This document shows positions 55,490-63,995 of a DNA stretch of 64,000 nucleotides, one piece after another (positions within the stretch are counted from its first letter, which is position 1; the number at the start of each line of letters is the position of its first letter). Source of the stretch: JBALVT01 sp045110675 (GTDB lineage: Bacteria > Pseudomonadota > Gammaproteobacteria > Pseudomonadales > Halieaceae); contig JBGCGJ010000011.1 of assembly GCA_045110675.1 (NCBI GenBank), positions 96,369 through 160,368 on the forward strand, given 5' to 3'. The notes below the pieces were generated by a model that had not been told where the DNA came from, did not search any database, and saw only the letters and a program-made list of their open reading frames with translations. Both the position numbers and the translations under genes were made by a program.

Positions 55490-57295
55490 TTGAAAAATCA
55501 GAGCAACCTAATTCAAAAGAAGATCATCGCCAGCTTCTGTTTGATCGGCGCAGCATTGGTGCTCGGCAGTTATTTGATTCTGAAACTTTCGATTGATTCG
55601 GTATTCAGATCCCTGGAATCGGAGCAAAGCGCGATAGATCTTAACCACGTACAGATTGCCATTGAGCGGCAAATTAAAGGGCTTATGACATTCAATACGG
55701 ACTATGCCTCTTGGGACGATACCTACGAGGCAATGGCCGATCACTCTTTGCTGCCAAGCTATGCAAAAGAAAATCTAAGCTATGCACAGTGGCCGGACAG
55801 CTATCTTGAAGTTGACGGCATGCTTTTGTTCGATACAAAAGGCAACTATGTCATCGGTACACTGTTTGACCCCTCGTCTGAAAATGAGCTCTCAGTAGAG
55901 GCTGTGGTTTTAGGTGAGCTCGCCACACAACACCGTGATTTCACTAGCGACATACCTCCACAATACAAAACTAGTGAAATGGCCGGTTTTGTTCAGACAT
56001 CCCAGGGCCTGCTACTGATAATCTCCGGCCCTATTTTAAATAGTAACTACGAGGGTACGCCACGAGGGAGATTTTTAACGTTACACTTTCTGAACTCGGA
56101 AAGACTAGAAACAATAGGACACAGAGCTGGAGTCCGGCTGCGGCTGTTACCGCTCTCAGCATCAGAAGTGCCGCAATCCGATAGCAGTAGCGAAGACCAC
56201 TATGTGCTGAAATATCACTCGATAGAAGACATTCACGGCACGCATCTGGCTACCATCGAAGTAGGCACTCCTACAACAATAACCCAAGTTGGCTCTACAT
56301 CAGTGCGGAACGCCCTGCTGTTTTTATCCATTGCAATTATTGTGGCGATAGCCATGGCGTGGCAGGCACTGCGGCACTTGATGGTACAACCGCTACTCCT
56401 GTTAAAAAGGCACGTTACCGATATGCGGGAAACCCAGAATTTGGCGTCTCGATATAGCCCACGGAACCTGGATGAAGTGGGCACATTAGCAGAGGAAATT
56501 AACGTGTTGGCGGCGAAGCTGGACGGATCGCAAAGCCGGCTGAAAATAGCGTTAGATGATGCCGAAACTTCGTCTCGGGTCAAAAGCGAATTTTTAGCAA
56601 CGATGAGCCACGAAATTCGAACACCGTTAAATGGTGTCATTGGCATGACAGACCTGCTGCATAGAACTGTACTATCGACGGAACAGCGGAATTTGACAGA
56701 AACCGTAATGAGTTCTGCTCAGATACTACTAAGTATGATTGACGATATCTTTGTAATTACCCAAGTCAGTTCAGGTCGGAAAGCAGTATCTAATACGCAA
56801 TTTTCTCTTAAAGCACTGCTGCATGATGTGAATGCGACCACTATAGAAGCAGCGAAGTTGCGTGGCATAGACTATCGGGTAAAACTCGAACACAGCATAC
56901 CGGATGAGCTCGTAGCCGATCACGAGGCTTTGAAAATCGTGCTGGATAAACTACTGGACAACGCCGTTAAATTTACTAAATCTGGAGAGGTGGTCCTGGC
57001 CGTTAATAGAAGGGAATCAGCCAGGGTAAGTGCAACAAACACGACGATGCTTGAATTTTCTGTTCGGGACACCGGTGTGGGTATACGAGAAGAAGATCTT
57101 GGCAACATCTTTGATCTGTTTTCTCAGGCGGATAGCAGTACGACCAGGGAGTATGGCGGTACCGGTTTGGGCCTGTGCCTCAGCAAAGACTTGGTGGAAA
57201 TGATGGGTGGGGAAATTACGGTTAACAGTAAGTTGGGCGAAGGTAGCCAGTTTGTCATTACCGTACCGGCAACCTACAAAGCTAGTTCCATCTAA
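55490..57295 (+). CDS. CHASE4-type membrane sensor histidine kinase (orphan)
   Basis: 601 residues from TTG 55490, the only start near AAGAG. Transmembrane helix 1 (about 10-34), a periplasmic CHASE4-like domain (about 45-265, with NTDYASWDDTYEAM), helix 2 (about 273-293), HAMP, then HisKA with His374 in LATMSHEIRTPLNG and an HATPase with LLDNAVKFT, DTGVGI and GGTGLGLCLSKDL. It lacks an attached receiver, and no response regulator is adjacent, so the partner is elsewhere. Its 3' end overlaps the convergent lipoprotein gene by 14 bases. Confidence 0.9.
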   Translation: MKNQSNLIQKKIIASFCLIGAALVLGSYLILKLSIDSVFRSLESEQSAIDLNHVQIAIERQIKGLMTFNTDYASWDDTYEAMADHSLLPSYAKENLSYAQWPDSYLEVDGMLLFDTKGNYVIGTLFDPSSENELSVEAVVLGELATQHRDFTSDIPPQYKTSEMAGFVQTSQGLLLIISGPILNSNYEGTPRGRFLTLHFLNSERLETIGHRAGVRLRLLPLSASEVPQSDSSSEDHYVLKYHSIEDIHGTHLATIEVGTPTTITQVGSTSVRNALLFLSIAIIVAIAMAWQALRHLMVQPLLLLKRHVTDMRETQNLASRYSPRNLDEVGTLAEEINVLAAKLDGSQSRLKIALDDAETSSRVKSEFLATMSHEIRTPLNGVIGMTDLLHRTVLSTEQRNLTETVMSSAQILLSMIDDIFVITQVSSGRKAVSNTQFSLKALLHDVNATTIEAAKLRGIDYRVKLEHSIPDELVADHEALKIVLDKLLDNAVKFTKSGEVVLAVNRRESARVSATNTTMLEFSVRDTGVGIREEDLGNIFDLFSQADSSTTREYGGTGLGLCLSKDLVEMMGGEITVNSKLGEGSQFVITVPATYKASSI

Positions 57296-58115
57296 CGGTT
57301 CCGTTAATGGTAAGAACAGAAGCCGTATCAGTATTTTCCACCGTTGCGTTGGTCATAGTGAGCGTCTGTGTGGAAATATCGAAATCAAGCCCGCCACAAT
57401 CCATGAAAACGTCGAAATCAGAATCGCAGGCATACCGATAAGGTGTGGCATTTCTCACAATCGACATGGATATGGCCGCCTCGCTGACCACCATCACAAA
57501 GGTATTGTCGGGGTCGTCCAGGTTGAATGAAGCGACATTGCGTGGATCGCCCGGTGGGAAGGCCGCAGGAGCGGTTGATATCGTTGAACACTCGTCGATT
57601 ATAATCAGAGCGTCTATGGGACCGGTAAGATCCCTTCGCCCAAAGGCACTATCACCGGTGATTAGACTCGTGCCAACTTGCGCAGTGTCTCCCCCGCTGA
57701 GGGTCAAGTTGTAGGACGTGACAGTCGGTGAACAGTTTCCCGGCGAATTAGCCTTATTGAATTTGGGGCTAAGATAAAAAACGTTATCACTTTGGAGTAC
57801 GCTGACCAGGGCCGGGAATGCCTCAAAACCCGCAGTGCTCAACGCACAGGATTTTTTAGAGCCCCCACAGAAACCATTTTTGCTGCCCCTCCACCGTTTC
57901 CAGGACTGAAAGGTATAACCCGGAGCGGCATTGGCTACAAAAACTTCATCGAAAAATGTATCGACAACATCGATATCACAGGTGTCTCCGGCTTGGCAGC
58001 TAAAAGCACCTGATACGGAAGCAACGTCACCACCCTCGGGAACAACGATCCGAATCTTGCACGAGGCAAGCATTAGTACAGCAACGAGCGCGACTAAAAA
58101 GCGGTTAAAATCCAT
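57282..58115 (-). CDS. lipoprotein of unknown function
   Basis: 277 residues with a type II signal peptide: hydrophobic core and lipobox LASC, lipidated Cys19. The mature part is rich in Ser, Thr, Asp and Val and has several cysteines (FSCQAGDTCDID, GFCGGSKKSCAL, YACDSDFDVFMDCGG), suggesting disulfide-stabilised beta structure; GYTFQSWKRW resembles a short repeat seen in surface lipoproteins. No function can be assigned. It overlaps the convergent kinase gene by 14 bases. Confidence 0.72.
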   Translation of the reverse strand: MDFNRFLVALVAVLMLASCKIRIVVPEGGDVASVSGAFSCQAGDTCDIDVVDTFFDEVFVANAAPGYTFQSWKRWRGSKNGFCGGSKKSCALSTAGFEAFPALVSVLQSDNVFYLSPKFNKANSPGNCSPTVTSYNLTLSGGDTAQVGTSLITGDSAFGRRDLTGPIDALIIIDECSTISTAPAAFPPGDPRNVASFNLDDPDNTFVMVVSEAAISMSIVRNATPYRYACDSDFDVFMDCGGLDFDISTQTLTMTNATVENTDTASVLTINGTVRWN

Positions 58116-58500
58116 ATCATCTACCTACGTCCAATGTTCAACTGGAAGTTTAGGCAAACAACAGAAAAATGTCACCTGGAATGCTCGATCACACGAGCGA
58201 AAGCGCAGGGTTAATTTCACAAAGCACGAAAAAATCGATCCGATCGAGGGATATAAAAATTTTCATAATTAAAGGACATCAGGACAATAAACAGGATGAG
58301 AGATTTATTGTCTTACCATATCCTCGAAAGCCAGTTCCGCATTGGTTTTTCTCCAAGTAAGTAAAACAAAACTTTAGTGTTAAATGCGCAAATCGCGCTG
58401 TTTACTAATAAATGCTCCTCACTCCGCAGATAAGCTTAACGAGGATATGAAGCATGTGTTAGCCTAATTATCAGACAAATTTAACAAGGCAAATAACTTC
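58116..58500. other. 385-base A/T-rich intergenic region
   Basis: It lies between the starts of the lipoprotein (minus) and the esterase (plus) genes and should hold both promoters. Short open frames are present but show no family resemblance or good start context. Nothing else is recognised. Confidence 0.5.
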
Positions 58501-59508
58501 ATGATCGACCTAAGACCATCGTTCCGGCTCTCCTTAGGACTACTGTGCATTCTAATCACCAGCGCTTGCAGTGACAGCAGCGACCGTCGCAGTATTAATC
58601 CTATTGTAGAGGCCCCTCAACCAGCCATCGTATTGCCCGGTTGTGCGGATGATTCAAGTTGCAGCTCCAATCCACCACTATCAATAGGAACAGATCGACC
58701 CGCAGAAGTTCTAATCCCCTCTGATTACACTGCGACAACGCGCTATCCGCTCATAATTGTCTTACACGGCTACGGAGCATCTGGCGCCATTCAGTCGGGC
58801 TATTTGGGTCTGGATGGTCGTGTAGACAGCAAACAATTCGTGATGGTCAGGCCTGATGGCACAGCGAACACTAACGGCACTCGCTTCTGGAATGCGACGC
58901 CCGCCTGCTGCGCTGGCGTTGCGGGATTTGAGGACAATTCAGGAGAAGACTACAGCCAAATCGATGATGTGGCTTATATTCGAAGCTTGATTGAGGAAGC
59001 CGCGATGACCTATAGCATAGACACCAGCCGCGTCGGCCTAATTGGGCACTCAAACGGCGGGTTCATGTCTCTGCGAATGGCCTGCGAATCTTCTGACTAC
59101 GTCACCGCATTGGTAAGCCTTGCTGGCTCAACATTTGATGATCCTGCCACCTGCTCTCCGGCTACCAACCCAGTGAGTGTACTCACGATACACGGCGACA
59201 TGGATGAAACCATAAGCTATGAAGCGAGCTCCCTTGGGCCAGAGGCGTATCCCGGTGCAGTGGAAACAAGTAGTCGTTTCGCCGCGCTGGCAGGATGCGA
59301 TGCAGATAACCCGGTAATGCAAGACAATTTGGATGTTGTAGGTAATATAGAAGGTGCAGAATCAACCGTGCTCAATTATTCCAATTGCAGTGAGGGCATC
59401 GATGTAGAGTTTTGGACGATTGTCGGTGGACCGCACATACCCTTTCCCTGGGTACCAAGCGCCCAGGACTTGTACGTAGACTGGCTTATAGACCACCCCA
59501 GGGGCTAG
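58501..59508 (+). CDS. lipoprotein esterase of the PHB-depolymerase/LpqC family
   Basis: 335 residues. Signal peptide with lipobox ITSAC (lipidated Cys23). The hydrolase core shows IIVLHGYGASG, nucleophile Ser184 in IGHSNGGFMS, Asp in HGDMDETI and His in GGPHIPFPW, the pattern of the poly(3-hydroxybutyrate) depolymerase/feruloyl esterase family. Paired cysteines (ATPACCAG, MACES, PATCS) fit the family. Likely cell-surface or periplasmic, cleaving polymer or aryl esters; the substrate is not determined. Confidence 0.85.
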   Translation: MIDLRPSFRLSLGLLCILITSACSDSSDRRSINPIVEAPQPAIVLPGCADDSSCSSNPPLSIGTDRPAEVLIPSDYTATTRYPLIIVLHGYGASGAIQSGYLGLDGRVDSKQFVMVRPDGTANTNGTRFWNATPACCAGVAGFEDNSGEDYSQIDDVAYIRSLIEEAAMTYSIDTSRVGLIGHSNGGFMSLRMACESSDYVTALVSLAGSTFDDPATCSPATNPVSVLTIHGDMDETISYEASSLGPEAYPGAVETSSRFAALAGCDADNPVMQDNLDVVGNIEGAESTVLNYSNCSEGIDVEFWTIVGGPHIPFPWVPSAQDLYVDWLIDHPRG

Positions 59509-59521
59509 CGCTTCTCTAACA

Positions 59522-61471
59522 TCATAAGCCCAATAGCGGCGACTCAGGAATCTTGTTCCCTGTGTCGCCCCTGTTCAATTCATGCCGATTCAGCTCATCC
59601 ATCGCCCCGCTCCACTGCCTGAGCTTATCGTATAGATCCGCACTTCGACCCTCTAACGCATCAACTCGTGTCAGTTCAAGCTGATCATCTTTCCTGAGGT
59701 TTTCAACACTTTGAAAAAACACTCGATGATCTGCATCAACTCGCAGTTTGTAGCCATCGTACACAATGCCCTTCACGTCGGTTCCTGTGTGTGACATATA
59801 CACCGGCATTTCTGACTGATAAGACATGAACAAAGAGCGAGCATGGTTTAATAGATAGTTGTCTTCATGACTAATGTGGTAAATGCTCGCTGCAAGATCT
59901 CTGTGGGGTACGTAACGCTTATCCTCATACTTGCGATCAATAGCCGGATGGTGGATAACACCCGGAACATGCACAGACATCTCATACAGGTTTAACCCGT
60001 GAATGACGTTCATCTGTTCAATTTCACTAAATGCCTCGCCGTGATCGCCAACGATAATCAGCGTGGTATTTTGATAGACGGATTGCCGCTTCAGTAACGC
60101 CACCAGTTCTCCAATGAAGTTATCGGTATCCTTCAGTGCTTGCCGATAGCGTGCGTAGTTGTCTTTCCCATAGAAACTCGCTCCGTCTGGGTTCTCTTTC
60201 AACCATTTCTTACTGTCTTTCCACGCCTCATATCCATAAGGATGATGCGTGGCAATCGGCCATAGCATGGAATAAAACGGAGTTGAGCCGTTCTTCTTCA
60301 GATACCCTTCAAAGTTCTCAAGCAATTTCAAATCGTCCGCGAGATGTTTTGGTTTTCCATTAATCTCTTTGCGGTAGCGAACTGTCTGGTAGCCTCGGTG
60401 CTTTTGAAACTGCTTGTGCCTATCGTAGATTGCCGTACCACTGGTAAAGACAGAGGTTCGATAGCCATCGCGTGTCAGCAAGTAGGGTAAGCTCTGTTCT
60501 TTATCCAACAAGGTTAGGTGTTTCGAATAGCTATTCCAGGTTGTTAGAGAAAAGCGCCCCATATCGAAGGCAGCAAAGGCCTTGGTTGAGCGCACATCCT
60601 GCGCGTACATATTGTTAAAGACGATGGAGTTTTCGCTTAAGCTCATCAAGTTGGGCATAGGAACGTCTCCGCCGTACAGCGGAATATCTTTAGCACGCAC
60701 TGATTCCAATACCAGGAATACGATATTACCGCCCTTAATTTGCTCGTAGGAATTTTCGTATTCAGGCTTTAACCCGTTGTGGTTTTTCAATTCCCTATCA
60801 AAATTGGCGAAGTATGTTCGGAAGTCGACGTCGGCGCTGGGCATTACGCTAGGTTTTAGCAGGTCATTATCAAACGCATTCAGGCCGAGTAGACGCAGAT
60901 TCCCGTAGCTACCCGAAATGAATAAAAAAGGAAGCAGGAGGAAAGCTATCGCCGTGAGGCTTAGCCAGTTGGTAAGGCTGGAATAATAACTCCGAGAAAA
61001 ATGGGCCATCTTAGAAAGGCCGTATAGCCAAACCAAAAACAGAACCAAGCTTGCAGCCAGAGCATATTTGGAACCGTAGACAAGAGGCTGGACGCTGCGG
61101 CCGATAATGTCCCAGGTGAGCCCACTCAGTTGTTGAAAACGCGGGAGCATGCCCACCACATTAAAAACCACCAAACTTATCAGAGAGGCAAGAAATAAAA
61201 ACCCCAAGACCACTGCTATAAAAAGCTCCGCAAGCCTATTCGATAGTGGGTAGTTTACTTCAAGCCCACGCTGCCTTAGCTTAGAAAGTGTAAGTACGGC
61301 AACCAATAGCCACAATTCCGGTTGCAGATGATAGGCGGTGGCTTTGATATCAAACTCAACAAGTCGTAAATACATAAACTTATTCAGAATGAGCCCAAAA
61401 GCAAAAGAAAGCGCAAGGGGAAAAAGGTAGCCTGTAGACGAAGTGGAACTGGATGTTGTACTGCTTAACAC
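59522..61471 (-). CDS. LTA-synthase-like sulfatase / phosphoglycerol transferase family membrane protein
   Basis: About 649 residues from GTG 61471, which has AAGG ten bases upstream; the frame is open to GTG 61558 but without a ribosome binding site. Five transmembrane helices occupy the first 190 residues. The periplasmic alkaline-phosphatase-fold domain has the metal site FLVLESVRAKDIP, the Thr/Ser nucleophile region DVRSTKAFAAF, GDHGEAFSE and a late His in NVIHGLNLYE. Relatives transfer phosphoglycerol or phosphoethanolamine to envelope glycans or lipids. The exact acceptor is unknown. The convergent esterase ends 13 bases away. Confidence 0.85.
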   Translation of the reverse strand: MLSSTTSSSTSSTGYLFPLALSFAFGLILNKFMYLRLVEFDIKATAYHLQPELWLLVAVLTLSKLRQRGLEVNYPLSNRLAELFIAVVLGFLFLASLISLVVFNVVGMLPRFQQLSGLTWDIIGRSVQPLVYGSKYALAASLVLFLVWLYGLSKMAHFSRSYYSSLTNWLSLTAIAFLLLPFLFISGSYGNLRLLGLNAFDNDLLKPSVMPSADVDFRTYFANFDRELKNHNGLKPEYENSYEQIKGGNIVFLVLESVRAKDIPLYGGDVPMPNLMSLSENSIVFNNMYAQDVRSTKAFAAFDMGRFSLTTWNSYSKHLTLLDKEQSLPYLLTRDGYRTSVFTSGTAIYDRHKQFQKHRGYQTVRYRKEINGKPKHLADDLKLLENFEGYLKKNGSTPFYSMLWPIATHHPYGYEAWKDSKKWLKENPDGASFYGKDNYARYRQALKDTDNFIGELVALLKRQSVYQNTTLIIVGDHGEAFSEIEQMNVIHGLNLYEMSVHVPGVIHHPAIDRKYEDKRYVPHRDLAASIYHISHEDNYLLNHARSLFMSYQSEMPVYMSHTGTDVKGIVYDGYKLRVDADHRVFFQSVENLRKDDQLELTRVDALEGRSADLYDKLRQWSGAMDELNRHELNRGDTGNKIPESPLLGL

Positions 61472-61735
61472 TGAGTCGGAACCTTGCTGCTTCGCTTGTG
61501 ATGTTAATAAATATTGAGCCGGGCACTGCTCGGACTTTCGCGAGGGGCATAATAGCACAAGCTTTGCTGAATATAGCTGACAGGCGCTCTGGGATTCATG
61601 TAGGCTATTTGGATACTTAAGCGGCAGGCTCTCTATATCTACTGGCCGTCACTTTCGAAACTTAAGGTGACTTGCGGTCAGCCTTACGAGGGAAAAAAGC
61701 CAGTTACTACTCAGCAAAATCTGAGGTACATAGAC

Positions 61736-62284
61736 GTGACAGAAATCGAACTACAGCCAACGCTTATAGGTAATACCATAACCCTTCGTCCCCTACTCCC
61801 CGAGGATTTCCCCGGCCTCTATGAGGCTGCCGCCGACCCGCTCATCTGGGAACTACACCCAGATTCATCGCGCTATAAACAGGACATTTTTGAGGAGCGT
61901 TTTTTTCTTGGGGCAATTGCCAGCGGAGGTGCTTTCGCCGCCATCGATAATGAGTCTGGGACGATCATTGGCTCCTCTCGATTTTACAAGTGGAAACCTG
62001 ATCAACAGGAAATCTCGATTGGCTATACATTTTTACAACGAGACCGGTGGGGAAATGGCACAAACCAAGAGATGAAAGCGCTAATGCTAAATCATATATT
62101 CACCTTTGCTCATACGGTGTGGTTTCACGTAGGTGAGGTGAATCTTCGTTCGCGAAAGGCCGTTGAGAAGCTCGGCGCTGTTCTATCACATACGGAAGAC
62201 CGAGAATTGGAGGGTCTGGCCTACGTGCAAATGTATTATAAACTCAATGATGCGGATTACCGAGATAACGTAAAACATGGATGA
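61736..62284 (+). CDS. GNAT-family N-acetyltransferase
   Basis: 182 residues from GTG 61736, which has GAGG nine bases upstream; a GTG 23 codons earlier has no usable site. The protein resembles the RimJ/RimL-type GNAT branch that acetylates protein N-termini or small molecules: LRPLLPEDFPGLYEAA at the N-terminus, SSRFYKWKPDQQEISIGYTF in the core (quoted in part), RDRWGNGTNQEM in the acetyl-CoA loop and NLRSRKAVEKLGA near the C-terminus. The substrate is unknown. Its stop overlaps the start of a 56-codon membrane peptide gene. Confidence 0.85.
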   Translation: MTEIELQPTLIGNTITLRPLLPEDFPGLYEAAADPLIWELHPDSSRYKQDIFEERFFLGAIASGGAFAAIDNESGTIIGSSRFYKWKPDQQEISIGYTFLQRDRWGNGTNQEMKALMLNHIFTFAHTVWFHVGEVNLRSRKAVEKLGAVLSHTEDRELEGLAYVQMYYKLNDADYRDNVKHG

Positions 62285-62447
62285 AAAGATTACAGTAAAA
62301 AATCTCAAGAAACTGACAGGCCGTGCATACTGGCTGGGTATAGGTTTGGGCCTGATAATAGGCTTACTTGCTGGTCTCGCCATCGGCTATCAACTAGGAA
62401 GCCCACAGACCATTATTGTTCCACTTTCCAAAGGGATTAAAACCTGA
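62277..62447 (+). CDS. small single-span membrane protein (56 residues)
   Basis: It starts MDEKITVKNLKKLTGRAYW at ATG 62277, inside the last codons of the GNAT gene (8-base overlap), and ends at TGA 62445-62447. A glycine-rich transmembrane helix (about 18-40, GIGLGLIIGLLAGLAIGY) is flanked by a basic N-terminal segment and a short outside tail. Overlap with the upstream stop suggests coupled translation. No family was recognised; it could be a small regulatory membrane protein. Confidence 0.6.
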   Translation: MDEKITVKNLKKLTGRAYWLGIGLGLIIGLLAGLAIGYQLGSPQTIIVPLSKGIKT

Positions 62448-62456
62448 TTATCGGAA

Positions 62457-62676
62457 TTAGTCTGGGTTGATCAAAACCAAACTCGAGAGGTTTTTTCGAT
62501 CATCTAAGTCGCCGGTAAGGGGTTGGCCTACCACGAAAAGGACGACTACTTTTCTTTTGGTTTATCCGGATCAATGTTTTAAGACCTAGTTCAACGGCGT
62601 CTTTCTTGTTCTTCAGTCCGCTTGCTTTGAGTGCGTCGCCCATCAACTTTTCGTCAATTTCAATGGTTGTCCGCAT
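62457..62676 (-). pseudogene. orphan VapB-type antitoxin, frameshifted near its C-terminus
   Basis: From ATG 62676 the frame gives 58 residues (MRTTIEIDEKLMGDALKASG..., stop at 62500-62502), whose N-terminus matches the VapB family ribbon-helix-helix (MRTTIxIDExL, AVELGLKTLI). After FRG the frame loses resemblance, whereas skipping one base at about 62529 restores GQPLTGDLDDRKNL, aligning with the usual VapB tail RG-xxxxx-GDLD, and then runs to TAA at 62457-62459. This points to a one-base insertion. No PIN-domain VapC toxin follows. The gene is probably a decayed remnant. Confidence 0.7.
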
Positions 62677-63039
62677 TGGCTATGCCTCTGTTTTAATTTG
62701 GTTAATGTGTATAGATTATCGCTTTAACATACGGAAGAAGCCAAGTATGGTGTTTGTGTCGTTCCTAAGCATTAAGTGATTTGGGCCTAGAAGTTGCTAG
62801 CTTGCGACAGTGAAATATCTCGAAATACGGCGGTACGGGGTTACTGTATGGATATTGAGCGTTGACTAGGACTAGAGCCCGCGATTGATTTTCAGGAATT
62901 CTCTATATGTAATGTTATACGCGCAGCAGAACTTGGTAAGAACATGATTTGCAAGGGATTAGGAACAATATGAAGTTTACATACAAAGAATGGGTGTTAT
63001 ATAGGCCCTTCTGTATAACTCGCTGTTACATTGCTAGTG
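62677..63039. other. intergenic region leading into the cassette array
   Basis: About 360 bases with no convincing gene. A 25-codon frame at 62971-63048 (MKFTYKEWVLYRP...) follows AGGAAC and may be the stump of a truncated cassette gene. GTTATAC at 62914-62920 has its exact inverse GTATAAC at 63013-63019, next to the crossover point at 63025. No integron integrase reading frame occurs here or further left in the window. Confidence 0.5.
62915..63025 (+). mobile_element. possible collapsed integron cassette
   Basis: It is bounded by G|TTATAC at 62914 and G|TTACAT at 63025. The box GTATAAC (63013-63019) is the exact inverse complement of GTTATAC at its left end, as expected for a cassette whose attC has been reduced to R''-TCGCT-R' by loss of the central hairpin. 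Only a stump of a gene remains inside. The left boundary rests on a 7-base match, so this is tentative. Confidence 0.35.
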
Positions 63040-63376
63040 ATGGATGAAGTCATACATTTTGCGTTAGAACTGTTTTTCTGGTTTGCAGGGGCCGCTCTAA
63101 TACTCATATTTAGTCTCGGTCTCATTCGGCCTGAAAAACTAACTCGCTATCTTCGCAAGCCTTGGTTTCGACCATCGGAATACTTCTATCGAGACAATGG
63201 AGTACTTTATGCTTCGTGTACTGTGTCCATTCTTGTTGGGGCGGTCGGTTCGTCAGTTGCGGCGTTGGTCGCTTGGAGTGTTTAATGCAATGTAACAAGT
63301 CGCCCAAGTCTGCTCCGGCCCTTCGGGCCTGCGCGGGACGTCCAAACCTTCGGCTTGGCCGCCCCTTGGCTTGGCG
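63026..63376 (+). mobile_element. integron gene cassette 1
   Basis: The cassette begins at TTACATTGC after the crossover G at 63025 and ends at G 63376 before TTATGG. Its 5' end (GTTACATTGC, 63025-63034) is a perfect inverse complement of GCAATGTAAC (63287-63296), the R'' end of its own attC, which is the relation expected in the circular form. It carries one plus-strand gene (63040-63285) that starts 14 bases from the boundary, and a complete attC. Confidence 0.85.
63040..63285 (+). CDS. cassette-encoded small membrane protein
   Basis: 81 residues from ATG 63040, 14 bases after the cassette boundary; three further open codons upstream lack a typical start context. Two transmembrane helices are evident (about 9-29 and 55-80) joined by a basic, aromatic loop containing RPEKLTRYLRKPWFRPSEYF. 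No family was recognised. The stop precedes the attC R'' box by only 4 bases, the tight packing usual for cassettes. Expression would depend on an upstream cassette promoter. Confidence 0.7.
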   Translation: MDEVIHFALELFFWFAGAALILIFSLGLIRPEKLTRYLRKPWFRPSEYFYRDNGVLYASCTVSILVGAVGSSVAALVAWSV

Positions 63377-63382
63377 TTATGG
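63290..63382 (+). repeat. attC site of cassette 1
   Basis: R'' ATGTAAC (63290-63296), then L'' AAGTCGCCCAAG, a central region with two small hairpins (GGCCC-TTC-GGGCC at 63317-63329 and CCAA...TTGG around 63342-63358), L' CTTGGCTTGGCG and R' G|TTATGG (63376-63382). The two outer arms pair imperfectly with unpaired bases, as required for the folded single-strand substrate of integron integrases. Confidence 0.85.
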
Positions 63383-63995
63383 TGCCAATTGGTGTACGCA
63401 ATGTTAGATACATTGGGTAATTTAGGTGATTTTATCGGTGGCATTGCGGTCGTCATCACGCTTATCTATCTAGCGGTTCAGGTTCGCCAGAACACATTGG
63501 CTCTCAAGGCCGCTAGCTGGCAGGAAGTTGTGGCGGGAGCGAGGGAGGCTGCTAGGTTTCGTAGTGACCCAGCGATAGTTCCTGCATGGGCCAGAGGGCT
63601 ATCGAATTACCCCAATATGTCTGTTCAGGATATTTCGGATTTTAGCCGAGTGATAACAGATGAAGCGCTTTTTTTCCAAGGCGTAATTGCGCTCTACCGG
63701 TCGCGTCAGTTGGAAGAATCTGTATATAGTGCTTATCTAAATTGGTTTGTCTCTATTCTGGCGACTCCTGGAGGGAGCGAATGGTGGGCTAGAATTGGTA
63801 GACCTATCTTTGTTCTTGAGATGGTAGAGGAAATTGATAAGCATCTTGATAAGGAGGGCATTCCCGATATTCGTGAACTTCCAGGATTAAGTGCAGAAGA
63901 CTGGCCGGAGGATTAGGGTTGGCGCACCATAACAAGTCAAGGCTGCGAGGGCGCTTCGCGCCGGGACGGCCTTACGGCCGCCCCAGCTTGAAGCG
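63377..63995 (+). mobile_element. integron gene cassette 2
   Basis: It begins TTATGGTGC after G 63376 and ends at G 63995 before TTAGG. The 5' end GTTATGGTGC is the perfect inverse complement of GCACCATAAC (63924-63933) in its own attC, fixing both boundaries. It carries one plus-strand gene (63401-63916). A further cassette must start at 63996 and continue beyond the window. Confidence 0.85.
63401..63916 (+). CDS. cassette-encoded protein with N-terminal membrane helix
   Basis: 171 residues from ATG 63401; the longer open frame would begin inside the preceding attC. A hydrophobic helix (about 10-27, FIGGIAVVITLIYLAVQV) is followed by the motif RQNTLALKAASWQE and an acidic, Trp-rich helical region (NWFVSILATPGGSEWW, then RELPGLSAEDWPED at the end). 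Proteins of this layout recur in marine genomes and cassette arrays without an assigned function. The stop lies 8 bases before its attC. Confidence 0.75.
   Translation: MLDTLGNLGDFIGGIAVVITLIYLAVQVRQNTLALKAASWQEVVAGAREAARFRSDPAIVPAWARGLSNYPNMSVQDISDFSRVITDEALFFQGVIALYRSRQLEESVYSAYLNWFVSILATPGGSEWWARIGRPIFVLEMVEEIDKHLDKEGIPDIRELPGLSAEDWPED

Noticed and set aside
62473..62496. Hairpin AAAACC/GGTTTT followed by T, possible terminator after the 56-residue peptide
   Set aside because: The stem has only two G-C pairs and a 10-base loop, and only two T remain after pairing; too weak for a confident call.
62912..62935. ATGTTATACGCGCAGCAG, similar to a repeat in class 1 integron attI
   Set aside because: The resemblance needs a four-base insertion and the distance to the crossover (about 110 bases) is too large for attI; no integrase gene lies nearby.
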